DNA of 64,000 nt, from positions 89,626 through 153,625 of the forward strand of contig JACRDG010000120.1 in assembly GCA_016218715.1 (NCBI GenBank), in the 5' to 3' direction. Below the pieces are notes generated by a model that did not search any database, was not told where the DNA came from, and saw nothing but the letters and a program-made list of their open reading frames with translations. A program made the position numbers and the translations under genes. The first letter of the stretch is position 1, and every line of letters begins with the position of its first letter. Shown in pieces: positions 24,951 to 33,982 of this stretch. The DNA comes from Desulfomonile tiedjei. GTDB taxonomy: Bacteria > Desulfobacterota > Desulfomonilia > Desulfomonilales > Desulfomonilaceae.

Positions 24951-27164
24951 TCATGCCCCTATCGACAGGGCTGCCATCAATTTGCGCAACTCCTGGAGAC
25001 CTGCATCGGTGATTGCGGTGATTTGATACCCTGCGACCGTCTCCCCGGTGGACTCGTCAGTCTGGGTCCAGCGGCATACTGCATCGAAAACGAAGGGGAA
25101 CACATCATGGAACTCGGTCCCCTGAACCAACAGCCCCTTCTTCTCCCCTTCCATAGTCTTGATTCCCTGTATTTTCAAACCCTTTTCGCTGATGTCTATG
25201 ATCGTGCCCTCGCTCAGTAGATTGTTCGCCTCGTAAATGGGCACCGAGACGACCATGTAATTCCGCGGCAACGCGCGATTTACGGTTTCATCCTCTTGCT
25301 GTTGGTCTTGCTCCTGTTCTCGGGTATCCGGCTGAGCCTTTCTCTCGATCTCGTCCTCGCTTACCACTCCGGCAGCCACCAGTTGCTTGAAGACGTTGTC
25401 CAGGCCGGTGGCCGTGAGACCGTATTTGTCCATCATCTGGGAGTCCGCGATGCCCGCTCGGATGTCCGCGGTTATCTTGCTGGACTTGATGGTCTTCTTC
25501 TGTGGCTCCGGCGGCTCTGTCACAGGTATGCGACTTACCTCGATAGCCACCGTCTCGTCATATGAGGACAAGCGGCCGTAAATCTCCGACGGTTTCGCTA
25601 TGTTCGCCTGAAGCAGTTTCTGGAAGACGCTCTGCAATCCCTTCGCGGTAAGTTTATGCTTCTCCATCAGTTCCGGATCGGTCAAACCCGCTCGTATATC
25701 CTGCACCACATCCTTGGCCCTGATCTGCCGTTTCCCGGGCTCCGGCTTTGGATGCTCGCGCTCCTTCTCAACAGCTTTGTCCGGGGCAATCTCTCGCAGA
25801 AACACGAGCACACCCGCGACCTCGCCTTGTCCGCCATGAAAGGGCCAGGCAGTCAATTTCGCAGAGACCTGTCCGCCGTCTTTGCACGATCGTTTGGCGT
25901 CGAAATCCTTGCAGGGGATGCCGTTCCTGATCAGACCTTCAATCATTGACCCTTCAAGCTCTCGCTGAGATGCGGGAATGAACGGCGACTCTTCCTCTCG
26001 CAACTCATCCACAGACCATCCGAATTCCTCGCTAAACGCGGGATTCGTATAAGTCGCCTTCCCCTCCGTGTCGTAAATCACCAGTGCGTCGGGGAACGAG
26101 TCCAGGGCAGAACGATAGCATTCCAAGCCTGTCTGGGCTTCTTCACACAGCGCTCTGGCTTGTAATTCGGCTTCCCGCCAGGCCTGCTCGGCCCGTCTGC
26201 GCACACTGACGTCGATGCCAACCAGGACATAATGTGACAACTTGTCAGTCGAATCAAAGACCGGCGTTCCGTGCCATTCCACCGGAACTTCCCGCCCGTC
26301 TCTTGACAGGACAAAACCCTCCCTTGTCATCGGCGCGGGTTTTGCCGCTGAATTCAACAGATCGTCCCAGCCTTCGGTTCTCGACCGCTCCGGCACAAAA
26401 TTGGTTACGAAGTCCACACCAATGACTTCTGCCGAGGAATATCCGAGGCACTCGAGGATCGCCGGGTTCATAATCACGATCTTGCCGTGCGGGTCGAGAA
26501 CCGCGAAAAAGATGGCCGCATGCTCCATGAATCGTGCCGGGAAATCCGTCTCAGTTTGGGGCAACAGTTCCGTGCTTTTCTGCTCGTCTACTCGGTCTTC
26601 CAGGGCCGCTGTTACGATTTGGGAAAGCCTCTCCTGTTCTTGGAGGGGCTGCTCCCCCTCATCCAGTTCTGCCTGGGTTGGCAACTCTCCAGGTATTCCC
26701 GGCTCTGATAAGGGTTCCTCCTCGGCTATGTCCCGTACGGGAGGGAGCAGTTCAGGCTCTTCGACGCTCCGTGCCGATCCACCTTCCCCGCCTTCGGTTT
26801 GCGCACCTGCCGATTCTTCGGGACCGGTGCCTTGCTCCGTCAAACCTGACGCAGCTTCTTCGATCGGGATCTTAGCCTCGTCCACGACCGAAAGAAATCG
26901 ATCGGCCGGAATTTCAGATGCGGCGAGTTCAGGCTCGGGTGCGTCGCTGGAGATCGCCAGGCGGTTCGCTCCCCCATCTGTTTTCAAGAAGTAGTGCTTG
27001 ACCAGGGCTCCTGCAGCACCACCAAGAACGGTGGAAACGATGAGTCCTGGGATCTCAAAAAGGTCCGCACCGAGAGCCATCCGCTGAAGTATCACGATCA
27101 GGTCGACAGCGAGGGCTCCCATTACCGCATACTGCGCCAGCGAGATTACGGTCCTGGTCTTCAT
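24951..27164 (-). CDS. Membrane-anchored PAS-PAS-(mini-domain)2-PilZ signalling protein
   Basis: 737 residues. Two N-terminal hydrophobic segments ('AVMGALAVDLIVILQ' and 'GLIVSTVLGGAAGALV') anchor it, then a long acidic, Pro/Glu-rich linker. PAS1 is near 'FFAVLDPHGKIVIMNPAI', PAS2 near 'DALVIYDTEGKATYTNPAF'. Two copies of a ~40-residue mini-domain follow ('VVQDIRAGLTDPELMEKH' and 'ITADIRAGIADSQMMDKY'). The C-terminus is PilZ-like ('LPRNYMVVSVPIYEAN', 'GTIIDISEKGLKIQG'), although the usual c-di-GMP RxxxR and D/NxSxxG pattern is only partly met. There is no kinase domain. It starts 9 bp after the mini-domain microprotein and is probably co-transcribed with it. Confidence 0.85.
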   Translation of the reverse strand: MKTRTVISLAQYAVMGALAVDLIVILQRMALGADLFEIPGLIVSTVLGGAAGALVKHYFLKTDGGANRLAISSDAPEPELAASEIPADRFLSVVDEAKIPIEEAASGLTEQGTGPEESAGAQTEGGEGGSARSVEEPELLPPVRDIAEEEPLSEPGIPGELPTQAELDEGEQPLQEQERLSQIVTAALEDRVDEQKSTELLPQTETDFPARFMEHAAIFFAVLDPHGKIVIMNPAILECLGYSSAEVIGVDFVTNFVPERSRTEGWDDLLNSAAKPAPMTREGFVLSRDGREVPVEWHGTPVFDSTDKLSHYVLVGIDVSVRRRAEQAWREAELQARALCEEAQTGLECYRSALDSFPDALVIYDTEGKATYTNPAFSEEFGWSVDELREEESPFIPASQRELEGSMIEGLIRNGIPCKDFDAKRSCKDGGQVSAKLTAWPFHGGQGEVAGVLVFLREIAPDKAVEKEREHPKPEPGKRQIRAKDVVQDIRAGLTDPELMEKHKLTAKGLQSVFQKLLQANIAKPSEIYGRLSSYDETVAIEVSRIPVTEPPEPQKKTIKSSKITADIRAGIADSQMMDKYGLTATGLDNVFKQLVAAGVVSEDEIERKAQPDTREQEQDQQQEDETVNRALPRNYMVVSVPIYEANNLLSEGTIIDISEKGLKIQGIKTMEGEKKGLLVQGTEFHDVFPFVFDAVCRWTQTDESTGETVAGYQITAITDAGLQELRKLMAALSIGA

Positions 27165-27173
27165 AGTTCTGTC

Positions 27174-27314
27174 TCACAGTGCGGAGACAAGCTTCTGAAA
27201 GAGGCTCTGAAGGCCCCGGGAAGAAAGGCCATACGTTTCCATTCGCGCCGTGTCGCTCAATCCTCCCCGAATGGATTCCAGAACCTTTTTTGCGTCAACA
27301 ACTTTCTTGTTCAT
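27174..27314 (-). CDS. 46-residue microprotein made of one mini-domain
   Basis: The track gives 67 residues from 27377, but ATG 27314 has an aggaca ribosome-like site and starts just before the conserved block, leaving 46 residues. Almost the whole product is one copy of the mini-domain shared with both neighbours: 'VLESIRGGLSDTARMETY' then 'GLQSLFQKLVSAL'. It ends 9 bp before the PAS-PilZ gene. It may be a free-standing competitor or partner of the repeats in the larger proteins, or a decayed gene end; coding conservation of the motif argues for function. Confidence 0.65.
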   Translation of the reverse strand: MNKKVVDAKKVLESIRGGLSDTARMETYGLSSRGLQSLFQKLVSAL

Positions 27315-27422
27315 AAGTGTCCTGTCCAGCAGCCTGCAAGTGCATCCCGGTTTCCGGCTCCGATCGGCCGATTTCATGCGTCGTTCGACGACAGCCTACC
27401 GCGGCGGTCTCCATCAACCCTA

Positions 27423-27467
27423 GTGGAGCCGCTCTTTGAAATTCAAAGCGCAGCACTATGGCTCCAC
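27423..27467 (-). terminator. Nested hairpin at the end of the 27443-28306 gene
   Basis: Outer arms gtggagcc / ggctccac (8 bp, perfect) enclose an inner stem ctttga / tcaaag. The structure overlaps the stop codon of the upstream minus-strand gene. There is no T-run, so terminator activity is uncertain. Confidence 0.4.
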
Positions 27468-28306
27468 CCGGTGCCTGCGGAAATCACTATGAGTAAGGCA
27501 CTTGCCAGTATGACCCAGGCCATCGTGATCACGGCTTTGGTTTCCGGCGCAAGAGTCGAATTGCGATAGAGCGCAAAGAAGCCCAGTGGAAAGAGCCCCA
27601 GCAGGAGCAGAATGACAACAAGGGCATTGTCGTACCAGGATGTCTCGCGTGGGCGGGCATCGGGCCTCACGGGCTTGGCTGGCGTTGCCGCTTTGTCCGC
27701 CGACGGCGTTGTGTGTCTCGCCGGCTGGTGTTGGACTGTACGAATCGCTTGTGCCTGCTTGCCCTGCCCCGCGGCAGCCAGTCCGTCCGCTGAACCGTGT
27801 CCCAGTTGCTTCATCACGTACGAGAAACTCATCAAGTCTTCTTTCAACGAGACCGTGTGGTCGAATCCCACACTCCTTCGGGCAAGATCGCTCTGCGTTA
27901 TCGCTCCCACCGTTGTCAGCTTCCCAAAGAGGCTTTCAAGCCCTTTTGCGGACAGCCGGTATTTCTTCATGAGAGCCGAATCGTCCATCCCCGATCGGAT
28001 GTCCCTGGCAGCCTCCTGGACGCCTATACGTGCCGAGGATTTGCTTTTGGGTGCATGGCGGCCCTCGTCCGTTTCACTCCCAGCATCGGCATGGAGTGCG
28101 TCCAACGATATGTTGACCGTCCCGAGGCAGCCGGGAAGTCGTCCCTCCAGTTCCGATATGTCGATGAAACCCGCTGTTACGAGCTTGTCGAATAGGCTTT
28201 GCAGTCCATCGGGTGCGAGCTTGTATTTGGCCATGAGCGTGGAATCACCCTTCCCAGCCCGGATATCCGCGACGACTTCCTTCGCGCTTATAACTCTCTT
28301 CGCCAT
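27443..28306 (-). CDS. Protein with two mini-domains and two C-terminal membrane helices
   Basis: 287 residues from ATG 28306. Mini-domain 1 is at about residues 6-50 ('VVADIRAGKGDSTLMAKY', 'GLQSLFDKLVTAGF'), mini-domain 2 at about 95-140 ('AARDIRSGMDDSALMKKY', 'GLESLFGKLTTVGA'). A low-complexity linker rich in Ala, Gln and Pro follows. Two hydrophobic segments end the protein ('ALVVILLLLGLFPLGFFALY' and 'ITMAWVILASALLIVISAG'). It is therefore a tail-anchored protein with its mini-domains in the cytoplasm. The family is not recognised. It lies 128 bp upstream of the microprotein gene on the same strand. Confidence 0.8.
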   Translation of the reverse strand: MAKRVISAKEVVADIRAGKGDSTLMAKYKLAPDGLQSLFDKLVTAGFIDISELEGRLPGCLGTVNISLDALHADAGSETDEGRHAPKSKSSARIGVQEAARDIRSGMDDSALMKKYRLSAKGLESLFGKLTTVGAITQSDLARRSVGFDHTVSLKEDLMSFSYVMKQLGHGSADGLAAAGQGKQAQAIRTVQHQPARHTTPSADKAATPAKPVRPDARPRETSWYDNALVVILLLLGLFPLGFFALYRNSTLAPETKAVITMAWVILASALLIVISAGTGWSHSAAL

Positions 28307-28882
28307 GCGTAGACTCCTTCCGTCTGCACGGGTTGGCGCCCCTCAGCCTTCCGGCCCTACGAGAGAGCGTTGCCATGCTCTCATCGACATCTACCGCTCA
28401 CGTGTAATCGTCTACCAGGCAGGTGCTTGCGAGATGGCACATGGGTCTGATTCGACCACGGAAAGAATAGCAATTCGCGTGCCATCTGCTCGGTCCGCGG
28501 ACTGAACCGTAACCTATGGTTCTTTCATAAGATTTCTCGACCGATTCGTTCGGGGCTCGATGCGCTGCGCGTCCTGAATGTCATATTTCCGCTGGTGGTG
28601 CGTCGAAAGCACCCGAACACCACCGGCCCTCATGAATATCAAGTGGTTAGGCGGCAGCTATGTGTAAAAATTCCACATACGCAGATGAAAGCCCGAGCCG
28701 GAATCTTGCCTGAACTTTCGTCTTTGACCTTCAGGCCTGAAAATGATGGTTGACTGAGCACGCACGGGTGAAGTATGCTCAGGCTCGCAGAAATGCCCTG
28801 GCCATACAGGAAAGAAATTGCAGTCACTCGCCCGTAGAGCGCAGGCTCGGGCGGTCGCGCATTTTGTTCTGGAGGATACGAG
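28307..28882. other. Intergenic divergent promoter region
   Basis: About 575 bp between the divergently transcribed mini-domain cluster (left) and export cassette (right). Only a small palindrome, ttcaggcctgaa near 28730, and an ordinary ribosome site (ggaggatacgag) before 28883 could be seen. No gene is evident. Confidence 0.4.
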
Positions 28883-29152
28883 ATGAAGAGGCTGATACTT
28901 GCGGCGCTGCTGGCTCTTCTGCTTTCATGCTCGGTTTTCGCACAATATTATTCTGTCGTGCCCGGAGTAGCCGTCAAACCCGATGGAGGGACCAACTACG
29001 TGTTTCCCGGCGGTGCCCCGTTCAAAGCCGGCCCGAACACGGTGTATGCGTATCCCAATGCCAAGTATAGTATCAGTCCGCTGTACGGGGTCTCCTATCC
29101 GCACGACGTCATTCCTTTGTGGCAGCCGAATCCTCCGGAACTCCCCAAGTGA
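28883..29152 (+). CDS. Small secreted protein
   Basis: 89 residues with a strong ribosome site (ggaggatacgag). A typical signal peptide ('MKRLILAALLALLLSCSVFA') ends before 'QYYSVVPG'. The mature ~70 residues are rich in Tyr, Pro, Gly and Val ('PGVAVKPDGGTNYVFPGG', 'YAYPNAKYSISPLYGVSY') with no Cys. It resembles small structural or surface polypeptides; I do not recognise a family. It is followed after 107 bp by the M50/membrane-fusion pair, so it may be a substrate or partner of that machinery. Confidence 0.8.
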   Translation: MKRLILAALLALLLSCSVFAQYYSVVPGVAVKPDGGTNYVFPGGAPFKAGPNTVYAYPNAKYSISPLYGVSYPHDVIPLWQPNPPELPK

Positions 29153-29259
29153 TTCACGGGGTTTCCTTCACCGGAGAGGCGTGATCGCTCGGTCGCGAGT
29201 AGTGAAGGGGACCATCCCCATCGCGCACATAAGGGACTTTAGGCCGCGGGAAACGAGAC

Positions 29260-31374
29260 ATGGAATTGCGTCCCAAGTTCCGCGCAGACTGCACCGTTCA
29301 CCGTCAAAACGACGGAGAATCGGCGGAGAGGATTGTTCTCAACGACCCCGTTTCCGGCAAGTTCTATCGGCTGTCGGAGTACGAGTTCCGGTTACTCAGC
29401 GCACTCGACGGCGCTGTCACGGTTGATGAAGCAGCAGAAAAGCTGAAGGCCGCTGGGCATTATTATGCTCCAACGGACGCGCGGCAGATTGTGGCAAAGG
29501 CTTCGCAACTGGGGCTCCTGTTGGGGACGGGATACAGCACCGCGCTGCACCTGCAGACCATCAAGAGCAAATTGAAGTCAGTCAAAAGAACGAGACTGCT
29601 CTCCAACGTCTACTATCTCTTCATCCCCATTTGGGACCCGGATCGGTTCCTCAATAGGACTGTGTGGGTTTTCAGGCTGGTGGCCACCCGCCGGACGGCC
29701 TTGTTCGGGACGCTCGCTGCCCTCGGCGCGATCTATCTCATTGTCGCCGGCCTGCCTCGCATCAATCTGGAATATCTGTTCTTTTTCAACTGGGAGAACC
29801 TCCTCTACCTGTGGGGCACTGTCGCGCTTACCAAGCTTGTCCACGAGTTCGCTCATGCGTATACGGCAAAACATTTTGGGTTGCGCGTTCCCGAGATGGG
29901 GGTCGCGTTTCTCATCTTTTTTCCGTGTCTCTACTGCAATACCACGGATGCGTGGCAATTGGCGGACCGGAGACAACGGGCAGCCATCGCCGCAGCGGGT
30001 ATAGTGGCCGAGGGAGTCCTGGCGGTCATCGCGACCTACGTATGGTTCTTTTCCAGGCCCGGTCTACTCAATTCGTTGGCCTTTTACCAGATGGCGGTCT
30101 CGTTCGGGTCCACCGTCCTGTTCAATGGGAACCCGCTTCTGAAGTTCGACGGCTATTTCATCTTGATCGATGTCCTCGGTTTGCCCAACCTTGCAGGCAA
30201 TTCGCTGAAGCATGTCAAATACCTGTTTATGAACCGCGTGATGGGGAACGAACAGTTCTCCACCCCCGCGCAAAACCCCGGGCAAGCACAGATTTTTGCG
30301 GTGTACGGCATATGTGCCCTCTGCTACCGGATGACACTCTATACCGCGATCGTCGTAGGCGTGTACCATCGTTTCGACAAGGTGATAGGGATTGCATTGG
30401 CGATCCTGGCCCTCGGTTTATTCGTGGTGCGGCCGATGTGGGGAGGGATCCGAACGCTGTACAGCAGCCGACAGGGACTGAGTCCCAGGCCGCGAGGGGT
30501 GGTCGTTCTTGCTATTGTCACGGCGCTCCTCGCGGGCCTCGTGTTTGTACCCCATTCCAGCACCTCGGTCTATCCGTGTTTCGTGGGTTCCGAAAAGGTC
30601 CAGAAGCTCACGGTCCCGCTGCAGACTCTGGTCAAAAAGGTGTACGTCCAGGAAGGGTCTGTTGTGAACAAAGGAGACCTTCTCTTCCAACTGGACACGT
30701 CTGCAATCATGCTGAAGCTACGCCAGAAGCAATGGGAACAAAAGGCGATCGCGAAAGAAATCCTGATGCTCCTCTTGGACCAGAAGCTCAGGAGCAAAGC
30801 CGAAGGCAAGGAAGTGGAACTGCGGCATGTGGAAGACGAGATCCTGATGCTCGAGGAGCGCCTGAGGATGGCGGAAAGCAGCATTATCGCTCCTTTCGAC
30901 GGAGTGGTGACGAAAATCGATCCCCGTGTCCAAGAAGGGTTCCAGCCGGGAGAAGGGATGGTGGTCGGGGAAATGCAGTCCGCGACGGACATCGTGGTTC
31001 ATGCGCTCGTCCCTTCCTCGGACATCGTCCAAGTCCGTGAGAACCAGGCGGTGGTAATATGGCTGCCTGTGGGTACGGGAAAGATCTTGAACAGGAAGGT
31101 CGATTCCGTAAAATCGTACAGCGAAAAGGACTTGCGCAATTCACCATTTTCCAGCCGGGTCGGCGGCGAGCTTGCCACGGAGATGAGAGGCGAAAACCGG
31201 GAGGATGCCCCGCTGGAACCTCAGTATGATTGCTCTGTGCGGTTAACCGATGTGGACCGCTCCATCCCACTGGGCATGACGGGACGCATGGCTGTGCTGT
31301 CGCCTCCGAGGAGCCTGGCGGCTCGAGTCGTGGACGGCGTAATCAGAACCTTTAACCGGGAATCGCTTCTTTAA
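29260..31374 (+). CDS. M50 metalloprotease fused to a membrane-fusion (HlyD-like) domain
   Basis: 704 residues. The first ~85 residues look like a PqqD/winged-helix-type domain ('GKFYRLSEYEFRLLSALDG'). Then come several membrane helices with the intramembrane zinc-protease motifs 'LVHEFAHAYTAKHFG' (HExxH) and 'FNGNPLLKFDGYF' (second-ligand Asp). After another helix ('GVVVLAIVTALLAGLVFVP') the C-terminal ~260 residues form a barrel-sandwich/coiled-coil adaptor of HlyD type ('VQEGSVVNKGDLLFQLD' and 'IIAPFDGVVTKIDPRVQEG'). Both catalytic motifs look intact. This architecture is known next to HlyD-type adaptors. It is followed after 13 bp by the GAF-HlyD gene. Confidence 0.88.
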   Translation: MELRPKFRADCTVHRQNDGESAERIVLNDPVSGKFYRLSEYEFRLLSALDGAVTVDEAAEKLKAAGHYYAPTDARQIVAKASQLGLLLGTGYSTALHLQTIKSKLKSVKRTRLLSNVYYLFIPIWDPDRFLNRTVWVFRLVATRRTALFGTLAALGAIYLIVAGLPRINLEYLFFFNWENLLYLWGTVALTKLVHEFAHAYTAKHFGLRVPEMGVAFLIFFPCLYCNTTDAWQLADRRQRAAIAAAGIVAEGVLAVIATYVWFFSRPGLLNSLAFYQMAVSFGSTVLFNGNPLLKFDGYFILIDVLGLPNLAGNSLKHVKYLFMNRVMGNEQFSTPAQNPGQAQIFAVYGICALCYRMTLYTAIVVGVYHRFDKVIGIALAILALGLFVVRPMWGGIRTLYSSRQGLSPRPRGVVVLAIVTALLAGLVFVPHSSTSVYPCFVGSEKVQKLTVPLQTLVKKVYVQEGSVVNKGDLLFQLDTSAIMLKLRQKQWEQKAIAKEILMLLLDQKLRSKAEGKEVELRHVEDEILMLEERLRMAESSIIAPFDGVVTKIDPRVQEGFQPGEGMVVGEMQSATDIVVHALVPSSDIVQVRENQAVVIWLPVGTGKILNRKVDSVKSYSEKDLRNSPFSSRVGGELATEMRGENREDAPLEPQYDCSVRLTDVDRSIPLGMTGRMAVLSPPRSLAARVVDGVIRTFNRESLL

Positions 31375-31387
31375 TAGGGGACGTCTC

Positions 31388-32878
31388 GTGGCGATAGGCG
31401 ATGCACCGAAACGTGTGACCGGTGGACTCGGGGAAACCTCGGAGACGACATCCGCAGAGACGATGGACCCCAAGCAGAGAACGCTCGCCCTCGCCCTGGA
31501 ATTGTCAAAGCGAGCCCAGGAAGCGGCATCTCTGGACGAACTCTCCATGATACTCACCAACGACCTGCGAATTCTCGTCGAGTTTGACCGGGCCCTTCTC
31601 ATCACCCACGTTGGAGCGGCGTCGGAGCTGGCGGCTGCCACGAATCAACCGGCCCTGGAAAAGAAGTTCCCGTTGTACAAGCTGGCCGGTGGCCTCCCGG
31701 AAAGTCTCAAAGGGGTTGAAAAAGGTGTCCTGATCTCGGGCAAGGCCGATGCCATCGACCTGGCCACGGAGGACCTGCCCCCCGCGGCCCGAGACGAACT
31801 CCTGTCATACGTGAAACGCTCGGAATGTTCCTTTCTGCTTTGCGTGCCGCTCAATCACAACCAAACGCTCCTGGGACATCTCCTCCTGGAGTTCTACGGG
31901 AACAGCGTTCCCAATCAAGTGCAAGTACTGACGGTGTTGAGTGTCGCTCCTCTCCTGGCGGCCGCTCTGGCAGAGAAATGGCTGTTGCGCGAGAAACCCG
32001 ACATCTGGCAACAGGTCTTCCCGACGAGCCAACCCGGCCGGCGTTCAAGATTACTCTCGCAGCGGACCGGCTGGGCAGTAGCCGTGGCACTGGTGCTCCT
32101 CGGGGCAATCCTCGCGATGCCCATGAACTACACGGTAGGAGGCGAGGCCGAAGTGGCTTTGCACGAAAAGCATATTGCTTTCGTGAAGATAGACGGTCTC
32201 GTGGAACGCATCGACGTCGCCGAAGGGTCCACGGTGGAGAAGGACCAGGTGGTCGCGGTCCTCGACAGAAGAGAGCTTGACCAGGAGACAAAAAGCGCAA
32301 GGAGGCGCCTGGAAATCCTCACCAGGGAAATGACGCTTCTCAAGCTAGAGGGCGGGCAGCAGCCCTCGAAGCTCGCGGAAAGCGAACTGGTGCAACTCAA
32401 AGCCGCCGGGGTGAGGGAGGAATTGGAATACCTCAGGTGGAAGGCGGGCTTCCTCGACATCAAGGCGCCGGTCTCAGGGGTGGTGGTAACCAGGGAGGTG
32501 GATAGTCTCGTGGGCAAGCGGTTCAAGGCAGGCGAGCCGTTCTGTGAAATTGCAGCTCCCGGCGAATTGCGGGCCGACGTTTACGTGCCCGAGGACAAAA
32601 TAAGTTATGTGCGCACAGGCCAACCTGTCGAAGTATACCTCAACAGTGAACCTGGGAAAGCCTTGCCATCAAAAGTCGCCGAGATAGCCCCCATGGCTCA
32701 GGTCTTCCCACGCCTCGGCAATGTCTACCGGGTGGCCGCAACTTTTTCCGGAACCACGGAAGAGGTGAAGGTCGGCATGAAAGGGATCGGCAAGATAGAG
32801 ACCGAGCGCACGAGTTTGTACCAGATCCTGAAACAACGCTTTCTCACACGATGGAATCAATATTCGATATATTTCTAG
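31388..32878 (+). CDS. GAF domain-membrane fusion protein (HlyD family)
   Basis: 496 residues from GTG 31388, 13 bp after the M50 gene. The N-terminal ~190 residues are GAF-like and cytoplasmic. One membrane helix ('GWAVAVALVLLGAILAMPM') is followed by a periplasmic adaptor: half-motif 'IDGLVERIDVAEGSTVEKDQ', a short coiled coil, then 'DIKAPVSGVVVTREVDSLV' and a beta-barrel. HlyD proteins bridge inner-membrane transporters to the outer membrane; no ABC transporter or TolC gene is in the window. The cytoplasmic GAF domain suggests that export is gated by a small ligand. Confidence 0.88.
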   Translation: MAIGDAPKRVTGGLGETSETTSAETMDPKQRTLALALELSKRAQEAASLDELSMILTNDLRILVEFDRALLITHVGAASELAAATNQPALEKKFPLYKLAGGLPESLKGVEKGVLISGKADAIDLATEDLPPAARDELLSYVKRSECSFLLCVPLNHNQTLLGHLLLEFYGNSVPNQVQVLTVLSVAPLLAAALAEKWLLREKPDIWQQVFPTSQPGRRSRLLSQRTGWAVAVALVLLGAILAMPMNYTVGGEAEVALHEKHIAFVKIDGLVERIDVAEGSTVEKDQVVAVLDRRELDQETKSARRRLEILTREMTLLKLEGGQQPSKLAESELVQLKAAGVREELEYLRWKAGFLDIKAPVSGVVVTREVDSLVGKRFKAGEPFCEIAAPGELRADVYVPEDKISYVRTGQPVEVYLNSEPGKALPSKVAEIAPMAQVFPRLGNVYRVAATFSGTTEEVKVGMKGIGKIETERTSLYQILKQRFLTRWNQYSIYF

Positions 32879-32965
32879 TACCAAATCGGTTTCCAAGACG
32901 TAATCTGGGGAGCACCTTTTTGAAAAAGGTATCTCCCCTGATTGCTTCTCAAAAACAGCATCGTT

Positions 32966-33859
32966 TCAGATGAATTTCTTCACCAGACTGTCCCACCCCA
33001 TGTCCTTGAAGGCTCCGTACACATCTGTGATGGGCTCGCCACCGGCAGCCGCTGCAGCCACCGGATCGTCTGCGATCATGGAGAGCAGGCGCTCTGCTTC
33101 CGCTTCAACGAACCTCGCGGCCTCGATGCCGAATGCGAGTCCCTTGAGGTCGGATCTCAGCTCCATGGGATCGATCAGCATCACCCAGCCTCCCGTATAC
33201 GGTTCCGAGTTGGTCACTCCCGGCTGGTCGAGCAGCTTCTGGTTCACTGCAGTGACCACTCCGGTGAGGGGAGACCGCACGCCTGCCTCGTGACCTTCAC
33301 GCGCGAGGATGAAACATTCTTCGCTGGTCTTGAACCGGGTACCCAGGGACGGCAGACGGAAATTGCTCACGGTCCCGACCAATCGGTTCCCGAAGTCGTC
33401 CAAACCCACGCGGACACGACCGCCGTATTCCACCCTGGCCCAACCGTGGCCGATGTGGATGTAGTAGTCCCTCGGGACCCTGTATCCATGTGCGTTCAGA
33501 TACTGGGGAGGCCCGAACATAGTGTGATCCATCTGCATCATGTCATCGAGCATCTGATCGTACGGACAGGTGGCGCATTCGTAGTTGTGTGCGCACATCT
33601 TGCTCGCGGGCGCTCCGCCGGTGAGCGCATGACGGCAGCGGAGATCCGCGCGAAGTCTTCGCGAGACCTCGGTTCCCCACCCCGCGGCCTCTTCTTCCCG
33701 CGCGATCTTACGCCCCATAACCGTATCGAAGGCGCAGGTCGTGCAATCGAACGCATTGTCGCAATATTTCACCGGCACCACTTTTGCCCTCATCCAGATG
33801 CATTCCTTTTCGGCAAAATTGAAACCGGTTATCGTCTGCCTCTTTTCTGTGGTTGCCAT
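32966..33859 (-). CDS. GcvH-like domain protein with two N-terminal Cys motifs, no lipoyl Lys
   Basis: 297 residues. The N-terminal ~130 residues hold two related Cys motifs, 'CDNAFDCTTCAFD' and 'CAHNYECATCPYDQMLDDM' (CX5CX2C). Residues about 150-270 follow the glycine-cleavage H-protein fold ('VRVGLDDFGNRLVGTVSNF', 'GVRSPLTGVVTAVNQ'). Where GcvH has its lipoylated Lys, seven residues before the 'SP', this protein has Gly, so it should not carry lipoate. It probably works as a scaffold or metal/Fe-S protein. The Cys motif is repeated in the small protein encoded upstream at 33983-34192, and both probably share the sigma54 promoter. Confidence 0.82.
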   Translation of the reverse strand: MATTEKRQTITGFNFAEKECIWMRAKVVPVKYCDNAFDCTTCAFDTVMGRKIAREEEAAGWGTEVSRRLRADLRCRHALTGGAPASKMCAHNYECATCPYDQMLDDMMQMDHTMFGPPQYLNAHGYRVPRDYYIHIGHGWARVEYGGRVRVGLDDFGNRLVGTVSNFRLPSLGTRFKTSEECFILAREGHEAGVRSPLTGVVTAVNQKLLDQPGVTNSEPYTGGWVMLIDPMELRSDLKGLAFGIEAARFVEAEAERLLSMIADDPVAAAAAGGEPITDVYGAFKDMGWDSLVKKFI

Positions 33860-33982
33860 GACGGACCTCCTTTGGATTATCGTTACTTCTGAATCGGTAA
33901 GCTCTGGTATTGGATAGCGGATCTCGGCGGAACGAGTGTTGTTCGCTCGACCCCGACTTCGTGTCGCACGGTGCCGCAGTCT

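Noticed and set aside
28625-28660. Possible sigma54 promoter (tggttaggcggcagct) upstream of the secreted-protein gene
   Set aside because: GG and GC spacing is right, but the rest does not match the consensus, and it is over 200 bp from the start codon.
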